Assembly: GCF_015277735.1 (NCBI RefSeq)
Contig: NZ_JADHDA010000001.1
Span: 558,001-622,000 of the forward strand
Direction of reading: 5' to 3'
From: Psychrobacter sp. NG254
Lineage (GTDB): Bacteria; Pseudomonadota; Gammaproteobacteria; Pseudomonadales; Moraxellaceae
DNA length: 64,000 nt
The stretch's first letter is position 1, and every line of letters begins with the position of its first letter. Shown one piece after another: positions 45,553-54,189 of the stretch. The translations under genes and the position numbers were made by a program. The notes under the pieces were generated by a model that ran no database searches, was not told the origin of the DNA, and worked only from the letters and a program-made list of their open reading frames with translations.

Positions 45553-47001
45553 ATGCCATCTCAAAAAGACCCTTTATCATCGTCAGACAACAGCGCTCCA
45601 GATCAGTCAGCTCAAAACGCATTAGAGGCTGCAGGTATTGATTCAGCCGCCATCAACTACCCACACAATCCAGACTTTGAAAATGGCCGTTGGTTTCCTA
45701 CATGGCGACCTTATAAGGGCAACTTGGATCGCGATCCAGTGGGTATCAATGACTATTTGCCACCATCAAAGAGTGTATTACTAGGGATACAGCATACGTT
45801 TGCCATGTTTGGTGCGACGGTGCTCGCGCCATTATTGATGGGGTTTGACCCTAACTTAGCTATTTTGATGTCTGGTATCTGTACGGTGATGTTTTTTATG
45901 ATCACTGGTGGACGCATGCCAAGTTATCTGGGTTCAAGCTTTGCTTTTATTGGTCCAGTCATTGCGGTGACGGCATATGCAGGCGCAGGGTTCAATGACA
46001 ATTTGAATGTGGCGCTAGGCGGTATCATGGCCTGCGGTATTATTTATGCGTTGATTGGCTTGCTCGTGATGAAGACAGGAACAGGCTGGATTGAGCGCTT
46101 AATGCCGCCTATCGTCACCGGCGCTATCGTGATGATTATCGGTCTTAACTTAGCACCAGTGACTATTCAAGGCGTGTCTGCCAATCAGTTTGATGCTTGG
46201 ATGGCCACTTTGACTGTGCTGCTCATCAGTGGGGTGGCGGTATTTACGCGCGGTATGCTACGTCGTCTATTGCTACTCGTCGGTCTGGTATTGTCGTACG
46301 TGGCTTATTTTGTGATGACCAATATCCTAGGTTTTGGGACTGCGATTGACTTTAGTACGGTCGCTGCAGCTTCATGGTTTGGGTTACCAAGCATTCATAC
46401 GCCTCGTTTTGAGCTAAGTGCTATTATTCTCATTGCGCCTGTGGCCTTTATCTTAGTGGCCGAAAACTTGGGTCACTTTAAAGCCGTAGAGGGTATGACC
46501 AAGGCTCGCGTAACCCCTTATATGGGCCGAGCGTTTTTGGCAGATGGTTTGGCCACGACTTTTTCAGCAGGCTTCGGTGGTACAGGCGTGACCACTTACG
46601 CTGAAAACATCGGCGTTATGGCGGTCACAAAAGTATATAGCACCACGATATTTGTAGTCGCAGGTGTGGTCGCTATTATATTGGGACTGTCACCAAAGTT
46701 TGGCGCAATTATCCAAACGATACCAGCGGCTCTATTGGGCGGCGCCTCTATCGTGGTATTCGGTCTGATCACGGTAGCTGGGATAAAAATTTGGATAGAC
46801 AGCCACATCGACTTCAGTAAAAACAGCAATTTAATCATCGCTGCTGTGACTGTCATTATGGGTACAGGTAACTTTAGCTTGCACTTAGGGGGCTTTGATT
46901 TGGGCGGTATTGGTACTGCTACTTTAGCCGCTATCGTGTTAAATGCCTTGTTTAACCAAAGTGCCGAGACGAAAGCGGCGAATAAAGCGTTGGCTAAATA
47001 A
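45553..47001 (+). CDS. Uracil/xanthine permease, NCS2 family
   Basis: A 482-residue nucleobase-cation symporter with about 12-14 membrane segments. The core starts near residue 75 (VLLGIQHTFAMFGATVLAPLLMGF) and contains PSYLGSSFAFIGPV (the half-helix substrate region), ENLGHFKAV and GFGGTGVTTYAENIGVMAVT, which match the UraA branch. About 70 hydrophilic N-terminal residues precede the first helix. UraA-like specificity for uracil is the best guess, xanthine cannot be excluded. Confidence 0.92.
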   Translation: MPSQKDPLSSSDNSAPDQSAQNALEAAGIDSAAINYPHNPDFENGRWFPTWRPYKGNLDRDPVGINDYLPPSKSVLLGIQHTFAMFGATVLAPLLMGFDPNLAILMSGICTVMFFMITGGRMPSYLGSSFAFIGPVIAVTAYAGAGFNDNLNVALGGIMACGIIYALIGLLVMKTGTGWIERLMPPIVTGAIVMIIGLNLAPVTIQGVSANQFDAWMATLTVLLISGVAVFTRGMLRRLLLLVGLVLSYVAYFVMTNILGFGTAIDFSTVAAASWFGLPSIHTPRFELSAIILIAPVAFILVAENLGHFKAVEGMTKARVTPYMGRAFLADGLATTFSAGFGGTGVTTYAENIGVMAVTKVYSTTIFVVAGVVAIILGLSPKFGAIIQTIPAALLGGASIVVFGLITVAGIKIWIDSHIDFSKNSNLIIAAVTVIMGTGNFSLHLGGFDLGGIGTATLAAIVLNALFNQSAETKAANKALAK

Positions 47002-47044
47002 TTAGTCTCTAAAATGTTTAAGTTTGCAGTAAATGCAGTAACTA

Positions 47045-47082
47045 AAAAGCGCCCATGCTATCAATAGCATGGGCGCTTTTTA
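47045..47082. terminator. Bidirectional terminator after the permease gene
   Basis: A 16-bp perfect stem (AAAAGCGCCCATGCTA) with loop TCAA, between convergent genes. Confidence 0.92.
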
Positions 47083-47134
47083 TTGAATAGTATTGATTTA
47101 TATCGTCCGAGAAAATCGAACAATAGTGTCGAGC

Positions 47135-48067
47135 TTACTTATAATCTCGCTTATAGAACTTTGAAAAAAACCGATAACGGCGTAGTGCCCGTGGTTTTGG
47201 TTTTAACGATCCCAAATAAATGGCAAACATCGTAAGCAAAGCGCCGCCCCATTGTAAGCTGTTGATGGGTTTGTCCAGCCAGCTATAGTCAATAATGAGG
47301 GCGGCAACAGGCTCGGTCAGTAGTAATAATCCTGTCAGTGCCAGTGATAGCTTAGGGATAGAATAGGCAATCAGGCCCCAAGCCAAGCACTGCATCACCG
47401 TACCATAAATCAGTACCCAACCAAGCTCAGACCAGGTATTGGGCAAAATGTTACCCATATCGAAAGCCAACATCGGCACAACCATGGCAAGCACACCACC
47501 GATACTGATTAATTGCATCAGCATAAATATGGGTACAGGCTCGGTATCGTGTGTCTTACGGATAAAAGTCATCGATGCTGCCAGCATCGCGCCTGACACA
47601 ATACCTGTGACAAAGCCCCAAGTGGCGGCGCTGTTGTTAGCAAATTCAGGACTGCCAATCATGGCCACGCCCAGCATCGCCAAAAATAAACTGATGAGCT
47701 GTACGATAGATTGACGTTCATTAAAATATAAAAAGCCAATGGCGGCTAAGAAAAAAATCTGCAAGCTGTTGAGCAAGGTTGAGATGCCAGGGCCGACGGC
47801 ATAAATACTCTCGTGCCAAAGTGCCAAATCCAATCCCAAAAAAGCCCCTGACAGTAAGCTATAAACAATCGCTCGCCTTGATTGGGGTAGATGCTGCCCC
47901 ATGGTTTTTGCTAAGACCGCAAAGACGATACCTGAAATAGCCAATCGCCAAAACGACATTGCCCAGCCGCCGATATCAACGTGAGCCACGATCAAACTGC
48001 CCAAACCAAAAATGATACAACCAATGACTAAGCCTATAGGTGCAGAGCGTGATGAAGCGATAGCCAT
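47135..48067 (-). CDS. DMT superfamily (EamA) transporter
   Basis: A 310-residue inner membrane protein with ten hydrophobic segments arranged as two EamA repeats, the family of drug/metabolite exporters. Recognisable blocks are GGWAMSFWRLAISGI in repeat 1 and LTGLLLLTEPVAALIIDY in repeat 2. A basic tail (RRYRFFSKFYKRDYK) ends in the cytoplasm. The substrate is unknown. Confidence 0.88.
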   Translation of the reverse strand: MAIASSRSAPIGLVIGCIIFGLGSLIVAHVDIGGWAMSFWRLAISGIVFAVLAKTMGQHLPQSRRAIVYSLLSGAFLGLDLALWHESIYAVGPGISTLLNSLQIFFLAAIGFLYFNERQSIVQLISLFLAMLGVAMIGSPEFANNSAATWGFVTGIVSGAMLAASMTFIRKTHDTEPVPIFMLMQLISIGGVLAMVVPMLAFDMGNILPNTWSELGWVLIYGTVMQCLAWGLIAYSIPKLSLALTGLLLLTEPVAALIIDYSWLDKPINSLQWGGALLTMFAIYLGSLKPKPRALRRYRFFSKFYKRDYK

Positions 48068-48533
48068 ATAATGTCCTTATGTTAATATTCTTATTATGAC
48101 GTCACGCTGCTCATGTGACGTTTCACCAAGGCCATATTGTCGTGGTTTTGTACATAAAATGAAATGGTAAAACCAAAATTTATTCTGGTTTTTTAAATAG
48201 GCTGTCGCTATAGCTAATCCTACTGTGTGTACAGGCTACACATACACGATTAAAGTTACTGATAGTGATGACTAATAGCGACAGCAATCTTAGTAGCGGT
48301 ATCGCTACATGATGGTACCGACATAGTGAGATTTGTCAGTATAAATCGTAGCACAGTATAGCAATGTCTTTATAATCGAGTGACGCCCTTACAGTAATGA
48401 CATTGGCGCTGATACAACAATTTGTTAGTCTAGAGTCTGTTTAATATTCAAACAGACCTTTATGCTTTACCGTATATTGAATGCTTCGTCCATTATCTCA
48501 AACACTCTGTATATTATTTGCCTAGGTTTACTT
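48068..48533. other. Divergent intergenic region DMT transporter/WG protein
   Basis: About 465 bases, no gene seen. Two dyads stand out: TGTGTGTA facing TACACATA at 48222-48247, and GTAGCG/CGCTAC at 48293-48308. Either could be an operator for the DMT gene, which reads away from them; neither is strong. Confidence 0.4.
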
Positions 48534-49568
48534 ATGCTTCGATACTTTTTTTCAAACAACCACTCACACATAGTATCCGGTACATCTAGAACAGTGTCGC
48601 GCTATGGTTTGTTTATCAGTGTCTCTTTGGGTTTGCTGTTTACGGTGCCCAGCGCCCAAGCGGCCAGTTGTAAACTGCCCAAAAGCTACTACAAAAATGT
48701 CGCTTGTACCGCAAGTAGCAAGTATTTTTTAGCGACCAAGGATTTTGGTGCGCCTGTGGCATTGATTGACAAAAAAGGTAAAAGAGTCGTTGATTTATCA
48801 CGCTATCAAAAGGTCGATGCCGATAAAATATCGAGCGATCTGCTACCTGTATTGCGTAACAGTCGTGTCGGTTATCTCAATATGCAAGGCCGCGAAGTCG
48901 TGCCTGCAATGTATGACATACTCACAGAAAGTGGAGGATGGGCGCGACCTGTATCAGATGGACGTATCGTGGTAAAAAAAGACGGTAACTATGGCGTGAT
49001 TAACACGGCCAATAGCACGGTTGTTTCATTCTCGGCAGCCATTGATGATATTGATAACTACCGTAATGGCGTGGCGCGAGTACGAAAAAATAGTGCGACC
49101 AGTTGGGTCGATAAAAATGGGAATACGGCTCGTGACCCCAATGCATCATCCGCCAAAGAGTCTGCACCTGCTACTGACAGCGCTAAGCCATCGTCCGTGC
49201 CTAAATCATCGTCAGGGCCTAAGCCGCCTATATCTAGCGGTTTTACCACGCTGCAATCACGTCAACAGGATGGCAAATGGGGCTTTGTTGATGATAATAA
49301 CATCACCATGATTACTTATTCGTTCGATGAGGTACGCCCATTCTCTGAGTCGCTGGCGGGCGTGCGTATCGGCAAAGAATGGGGATTTATCAATTTGGGC
49401 GGAGAGTTGGTGATTCCTTTTCGCTTTGCAAGCGATGGGGTGTTGGCTGACGACTATAAAGGTAAGCCGTCATTTACCTTTACCGGTGGTAAGGCATGGA
49501 TTGGCAATTTAAAGAATGGCAATAAAATGTGTGTTGACAAAGAGGGTACTGGGGTCGCGTGCGATTAG
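48534..49568 (+). CDS. Secreted WG repeat-containing protein
   Basis: A 344-residue exported protein. From the ATG at 48534 a Sec signal peptide (GLFISVSLGLLFTVPSAQA) is followed by WG (beta-hairpin) repeats: VGYLNMQGREVVPAMYD, NYGVINTANSTVVSF, TSWVDKNG, and after a Ser/Pro/Lys-rich linker (about residues 200-235) KWGFVDDNN and EWGFINLGGELVIPF. Such repeats are thought to bind proteins or ligands in the envelope; no function is established here. A longer reading from 48462 would extend past the signal peptide and is less likely. Confidence 0.82.
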   Translation: MLRYFFSNNHSHIVSGTSRTVSRYGLFISVSLGLLFTVPSAQAASCKLPKSYYKNVACTASSKYFLATKDFGAPVALIDKKGKRVVDLSRYQKVDADKISSDLLPVLRNSRVGYLNMQGREVVPAMYDILTESGGWARPVSDGRIVVKKDGNYGVINTANSTVVSFSAAIDDIDNYRNGVARVRKNSATSWVDKNGNTARDPNASSAKESAPATDSAKPSSVPKSSSGPKPPISSGFTTLQSRQQDGKWGFVDDNNITMITYSFDEVRPFSESLAGVRIGKEWGFINLGGELVIPFRFASDGVLADDYKGKPSFTFTGGKAWIGNLKNGNKMCVDKEGTGVACD

Positions 49569-49598
49569 CGCGACTATCAAAACTTAATACGCAATAAA

Positions 49599-49642
49599 AA
49601 AAAGAGTGCCAACCTATTTATCATAGGCTGGCACTCTTTTTT
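49599..49642. terminator. Bidirectional terminator after the WG protein gene
   Basis: Stem AAAAGAGTGCC-A-ACCTAT paired with ATAGG-CTGGCACTCTTTT, between convergent genes. Confidence 0.88.
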
Positions 49643-49717
49643 ATTGCACACATTTTTTTATCGAGTACATGATACGTGCCTTGTACTGACAGCAGGTATG
49701 GACATGGCAGGAAGTGG

Positions 49718-50752
49718 CTATTTATCCGATAAATGATGGCTGATTAAATCAACCATATAAGGCTGATAATACTCTGGAATATCATGTGCCATGCCTTCAA
49801 TCAGATGAAACTTAGCATTAGGGATGGTTTTGGCAACCACGCGGCCCTGTGAGGCAGGAATTAAGCCATCAGCGCTACCATGTAGTACAATGGTTGGTGC
49901 TTTGACTTGCTTACTAAAGCGACTGATAGATCCTGATGCCAATATAGCATTAAGCTGCTGGACCGTACCTAGCGGATGAAAGTTGCGCTGATAGCGAATC
50001 TTGGCAATCTCACGCACCATCCGTACATTGACATGCCCTGGTGTACCAACGGTCTTCATAAACCACACGCTATGACGGACGATATCACGTTCAGAATGAC
50101 TCTCTGGACGATTAATAAGGGTGTACAGCTGCTTGGGCTTTGGCGGCTTTAAAAAGGCACGATTGGTCGTCGTAAACATCAGCGCCATACGCTGTACCAA
50201 GCTGGGATAACGAGCCGCTACGATCTGTGCGATCATGCCGCCCATCGAAGCACCAAGCAAATGGGTCTTGCCAAGCTTGAGGGCCTTAATCAAACGCGCA
50301 GTGTCTTCTGCCATATCTGTCAGATTATAGGCAACCTGTGTGCTTTTATTGGACAGGCCAGTTTGCAATCGTACCATCATTTTGAGCTGACTGATGCGTG
50401 GCAATCCCTCAATCTGCACTTTAGAGGACAGACCAATATCACGATTGTCAAAACGAATCACAAAGAAACCAGCATCAATAAAGCGTTTGATGAAATTGTC
50501 AGGCCAAAATATCATCTGTGACCCTAGCCCCATAATCATCAGTAGCGGCGGATGATTAGGGTTACCTCCTGCCTCGACACACAGCTCAATGCCATCACCG
50601 ATATCGATCATCGCTTGCTGCAGGTGCTGACTCAAATCTGAGTCGCGCCATTGGTGTGCCCCAAATCGTTGCCATTCAGGCGTGGGGTAGGTGTCTAGAT
50701 TGTCTAAGGGTTCAGTCAATTTGGCACTATTGATGTCATCTGATTTTATCAT
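49718..50752 (-). CDS. Alpha/beta hydrolase
   Basis: A 344-residue alpha/beta-hydrolase-fold enzyme. The oxyanion segment is LLMIMGLGSQMIFWPD, the nucleophile elbow GASMGGMIAQIVA, the acid HGSADGLIP and the catalytic His in MAHDIPEYY. It has no signal peptide. Sequence does not settle whether it acts as esterase, lipase or C-C hydrolase. It lies 27 bases after a rubredoxin gene on the same strand and is probably co-transcribed with it. Confidence 0.88.
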   Translation of the reverse strand: MIKSDDINSAKLTEPLDNLDTYPTPEWQRFGAHQWRDSDLSQHLQQAMIDIGDGIELCVEAGGNPNHPPLLMIMGLGSQMIFWPDNFIKRFIDAGFFVIRFDNRDIGLSSKVQIEGLPRISQLKMMVRLQTGLSNKSTQVAYNLTDMAEDTARLIKALKLGKTHLLGASMGGMIAQIVAARYPSLVQRMALMFTTTNRAFLKPPKPKQLYTLINRPESHSERDIVRHSVWFMKTVGTPGHVNVRMVREIAKIRYQRNFHPLGTVQQLNAILASGSISRFSKQVKAPTIVLHGSADGLIPASQGRVVAKTIPNAKFHLIEGMAHDIPEYYQPYMVDLISHHLSDK

Positions 50753-50779
50753 GAAGTGTCCTAATTAGAGGGTCATCTA

Positions 50780-50944
50780 CTACAGCTCAAGCATCTCAAA
50801 GTCAAGCTTGCCGACGCCGCACTCAGGGCAAGTCCAGTCATCAGGGATGTCGTCCCATTTTGTGCCAGGGGCAATGCCTTCTTCAGGGCAGCCCAGTGCT
50901 TCATCATATATCCAGCCACAGACGATACATTCATAACGTTTCAT
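50780..50944 (-). CDS. rubA: Rubredoxin
   Basis: A 54-residue one-iron electron carrier, [21 protein letters not shown] at the start. The four iron-binding cysteines are in [10 protein letters not shown] (CxxCG) and CPECG near the end, with the DDIPDDW loop between. AGGAC lies 8 bases before the ATG. Rubredoxins of this short type pass electrons to alkane hydroxylases or to oxidative-stress reductases; no alkB or rubredoxin reductase is within the window. It heads a two-gene unit with the alpha/beta hydrolase. Confidence 0.93.
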   Translation of the reverse strand: MKRYECIVCGWIYDEALGCPEEGIAPGTKWDDIPDDWTCPECGVGKLDFEMLEL

Positions 50945-51255
50945 AAATAAGTCCTATCGATCATTACCAGTGTTACAGTGCGCTATATACGCTTAGGTTT
51001 GGGGTTGCAGTTATTCGTTCAGCTGCTATATGCGGTTACTACCTTTATAACAACGATATGAGACTGCAAAAACGCACGTAGTTTAGCATATAACCGTGAT
51101 TTTCATAGTTAAGTTTACACTTGTATATTGAGATGAGTTGTCTTTTATCAAGTCCGTACTGACGCTATATTGCAGTGATTGGCTGCAACAACAGACGCGC
51201 ATCCGCAATGCGAAGGCCAGTTATGCTATAATAATCGCCGTCAAATTTATAGTGT
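50945..51255. other. Intergenic region rubA/apt
   Basis: Promoter space for the divergent rubredoxin and apt genes. Nothing recognisable apart from AT-rich sequence; the part up to the apt start is occupied by a repeat. Confidence 0.4.
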
Positions 51256-51362
51256 TATAGTCGAACTACTCTTAAAGTGTTACGGCGTTAGACTCGCTTA
51301 GCCTACTACTGTAGTACTCGCGCTCGTCTGCCTTGTATTATTTTTAACATGGATTGACTATA
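51256..51362. repeat. 107-base interspersed repeat, family B, copy 2
   Basis: A 107-base element with ends TATAGTCGAAC and GGATTGACTATA. It is the same length as the copy at 20674-20780 and shares its block order (GCGTTA, CTCGCTTA, GCGCTCG, TGCCTTGTATT). It lies 110 bases before the apt start codon. Confidence 0.8.
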
Positions 51363-51474
51363 TCTACTATTTGCCGCTGATAAGTCATGAGTGATTTATG
51401 AGCAGTTGTCATATCGTTCATATCAGTTATTCAAGTCACGCCAGTTATCTCAGTCATATAAGCTAAGGGTTATC

Positions 51475-52041
51475 ATGAGTATCAATGCCGCCACATCCGC
51501 GACCACCGAAAGCGCGTCATCTCCTACACGTAATACTGACCATCCATTTTGGCAGGTTATTCGCACAGTACCAGACTTTCCAAAAGTCGGCATTGATTTT
51601 TATGATATTACCCCGTTACTCCGTAGTCACATCAATGAAGTCATCGATGCGCTGCTTGCCGCATTGCCAGAGGGCCTTATGGATGATGTCGATTGCTTGG
51701 GTGCTGTTGAAGCACGCGGATTTGTGTTTGCCAGCATGCTCGCAGGACGCTTGGGTAAGGGTATGATACTACTACGCAAACCGGGTAAACTGCCACCACC
51801 AGTGGCCAACAAAGCATACGCGCTAGAGTATGGCAAAGACACGCTTGAGATGCAAAACAACTTGCCACCTGAGCGCGTACTACTGGTCGATGATATTTTG
51901 GCGACTGGTGGTACATTGACCACTGCTTATGAGCTGTGTCAATCAGCCGATCATACGGTGGTGGGTGCATTGGTGTTATTAGACTTGGTTGATTTGCATG
52001 GTGAGTTCCCAGTGCCTGTCTATACCGTACTAAAAGCTTAA
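51475..52041 (+). CDS. apt: Adenine phosphoribosyltransferase
   Basis: Salvages adenine to AMP using PRPP. The 188-residue protein has VGIDFYDITPLL, the substrate loop VEARGFVFASML, GKGMILLRKPGKLP and the PRPP-binding motif VLLVDDILATGGTL. The ATG at 51475 with AAGGG upstream is the natural start; a longer reading from 51391 would add 28 unconserved residues. It has its own terminator. Confidence 0.95.
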   Translation: MSINAATSATTESASSPTRNTDHPFWQVIRTVPDFPKVGIDFYDITPLLRSHINEVIDALLAALPEGLMDDVDCLGAVEARGFVFASMLAGRLGKGMILLRKPGKLPPPVANKAYALEYGKDTLEMQNNLPPERVLLVDDILATGGTLTTAYELCQSADHTVVGALVLLDLVDLHGEFPVPVYTVLKA

Positions 52042-52140
52042 TAGGGTCAATTGATAACCTAGTTGGTCATAAATAAAGCAAAGGTATAATTTAGCTTTCT
52101 TTATTTTTGCATTGAACTGACTATAAGCTGTAAAAATACA

Positions 52141-52182
52141 GACAAAAAAGCGCCCTGAATAATATCAGGGCGCTTTTTTGTC
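52141..52182. terminator. Bidirectional terminator between apt and the next gene
   Basis: A long perfect stem, GACAAAAAAGCGCCCTGA with its complement, loop ATAATA, between convergent genes. Confidence 0.92.
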
Positions 52183-52209
52183 TGGTTTAGGTTGAATACT
52201 ATAATAGAC

Positions 52210-52719
52210 TTACACTGACTGCTGTTTGGTTTGCTCATAACTGTCACAAGCGTGCTCAATCAGTCGGCGTCCAACGGTTTTTGGGGCAGTCACCTTAAAG
52301 TCTTTTGTGGTCAGTATCGGTTTCTCTGATTGCCATGACTTGAGGACTTTATCATCAGCATCGTAGTTGACGTAGGCTCTCTTATAGTAACTGGCATCTT
52401 TGCAGGAAATCAGTAATTGCTGATCACTACGCTGAATGCTATTTTCTTTTATATCGCTCTTCTCTTTTACAGCCCCTTTGTCCTTTACGGCAGTCTTCTC
52501 TTTCTTGATCTGCTTTTGCACGGGGTATGTTCTGAGCATCGACACTGTGATGTTTTCGACGTCTTTTTCGTCTATGATATTTATGTCAGAGCTTTCAATA
52601 GAGTCCAAATCTATACTAAAAGTCGATCCAGAACTGCTCTCAGACACCTCTACCCAGTTGACACCATGGGCACTAATCATTAGTGCACTACTGGCCAATA
52701 ACATTGATAGCCGTTTCAT
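52210..52719 (-). CDS. Secreted hypothetical protein (surface-adhesin protein E-like)
   Basis: A 169-residue protein with an N-terminal Sec signal (MKRLSMLLASSALMISAHG). The mature part starts VNWVEVSESSSGSTFSIDLDSIES and has an ISCKDASYYKRAYVNYD block and a late HACDSYEQ; the pattern of W at the mature start, D-SI and a Cys pair resembles the small domain found in Haemophilus protein E and CNP1-like proteins, tentatively. A Lys-rich segment (KKEKTAVKDKGAVKEKSDIK) is probably disordered. The ATG at 52719 is preceded by AAGG. Function unknown. Confidence 0.7.
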   Translation of the reverse strand: MKRLSMLLASSALMISAHGVNWVEVSESSSGSTFSIDLDSIESSDINIIDEKDVENITVSMLRTYPVQKQIKKEKTAVKDKGAVKEKSDIKENSIQRSDQQLLISCKDASYYKRAYVNYDADDKVLKSWQSEKPILTTKDFKVTAPKTVGRRLIEHACDSYEQTKQQSV

Positions 52720-52824
52720 ACTTGAGCCTTGCTGCTGGTTGTTTAAAGTAAGTAATGATAGCCAACTTGCCATTAACAGGCAAATATCTTTTGTGAGAGG
52801 TCAGTGAGAGTCCTGTTGCCCTTG

Positions 52825-53766
52825 TTACCCGCGCATGGTCGATAGCATCTTAGCAAGCTCGTCACGTGCGCCAATAAAACCATCAATACCTTTGGGTAAT
52901 AAGTCTTGTGTGACCTTATCTTGCTGATAGGCGGCGCTGAATTCTTCATGCGTCAAACTCACTTGAGTCATCGCCTTCATATCCATCGACATACTAGGGG
53001 ATAACTGACGGGTAACCTCTGTATCCATCGCCGCCAGCTCGTCAATGAGATTGGGAGCTATGGTCAACAGGTCGCACCCTGCTAGTGCCAAGATTTGCTC
53101 AACTGAGCGAAAACTTGCGCCCATGACTTGTGTCTGGTAGCCGTGCTGCTTGTAGTATTGATAAATAAGTTTGACGGATTGGACGCCCATGTCGTCAGAT
53201 GCTGGGACGTTCTGACGGCTCTGTTGGCGTTTTTGCCAATCCAAGATACGGCCAACGAATGGCGATATCAAGGTCACACCAGCGTCTGCACAAGCGATGG
53301 CTTGGTGTTGACCGAATAGGAGCGTCAAGTTGCAGTGAACGCCTTGGGTTTCAAGATAACGTGCTGCTTCGATGCCTTGCCAAGTCGCTGCCATTTTTAT
53401 CAGGACGCGTTCTGAGTCGATACCTGCTTTTTGGTAGGCCTCCATAAATGCCAAGGCTTTGTCTATCGTGGCCTGAGTATCATAAGAGAGACGAGCATCT
53501 ACTTCAGTAGATACGCGGCCTTCGATCAGCGCTAAAATATCGCAGCCAACTTTTATCGTCAGTGTATCAATAACGGCATCGATGTCACCGTTATGACGGC
53601 TCATCGTTTCTGATAGGACAGCTTGATTGTCAGAATGAATGAGCGCTTTGGTAATGAGGCTTGGGTTGGTGGTCGCATCAATAGGTTTTAGGCGTGCAAT
53701 GTCGGTCAAATCGCCCGTATCAGCGACAATGGTGGTCATGGTTTTTAATTGTTGTAATACGCTCAT
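52825..53766 (-). CDS. tal: Transaldolase
   Basis: Transfers a dihydroxyacetone unit between sugar phosphates in the non-oxidative pentose phosphate pathway. The 313-residue class I enzyme has DATTNPSLITKAL near the start and the Schiff-base Lys in VLIKMAATWQGIEAAR; the phosphate-binding MGASFRSVEQILALAGCD is also present. The ATG at 53766 (MSVLQQLKTMTTIV) matches family starts and has AAGG upstream. Confidence 0.96.
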   Translation of the reverse strand: MSVLQQLKTMTTIVADTGDLTDIARLKPIDATTNPSLITKALIHSDNQAVLSETMSRHNGDIDAVIDTLTIKVGCDILALIEGRVSTEVDARLSYDTQATIDKALAFMEAYQKAGIDSERVLIKMAATWQGIEAARYLETQGVHCNLTLLFGQHQAIACADAGVTLISPFVGRILDWQKRQQSRQNVPASDDMGVQSVKLIYQYYKQHGYQTQVMGASFRSVEQILALAGCDLLTIAPNLIDELAAMDTEVTRQLSPSMSMDMKAMTQVSLTHEEFSAAYQQDKVTQDLLPKGIDGFIGARDELAKMLSTMRG

Positions 53767-54189
53767 CAGATAGCCTTCTATAGTAATCACATCGATATTA
53801 ATGACAGGATGCTTTTTTATTTATAATTTGAGTAGGGTTGGAAAGGGAACTGTAACACAGTTTTGAGCATGTGTTTTTGCAGAGTTAAGGCATGCATCGC
53901 TGTTATGAGCGCTAACTGTGATAACATTTATAGCCGTTGTGCCGTTTATACGTATTTACGAATGGGCACTGACCCAAGTTTTTGTTATAGTAGAGCCCGC
54001 GACCTATTGGTCTGTTATATAGACTCACCAATGTCGTCGCTGATGGCGATGTCAGATAGCGCATGGTCTTTAATAAGAGCAGCTTATCTAATCAGGATAC
54101 AGTATCCAATCGCCATAATAAAACAGGCAATCGTAGTAACAAATATAGTCATACTTAACAGTGATAAAATCTAAAAAGGATGGGCGGTA
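53767..54189. other. Divergent intergenic region tal/pheA
   Basis: About 420 bases with no convincing gene; a 103-codon plus-strand frame (53863-54174) is cysteine-rich and unlikely to be real. I looked for a phenylalanine leader peptide and attenuator before pheA and did not find one. Confidence 0.45.

Noticed and set aside
53863..54174. A 103-codon plus-strand frame upstream of pheA
   Set aside because: Cysteine-rich with no motif and no ribosome binding site; also no phenylalanine-rich leader peptide could be made out of it.
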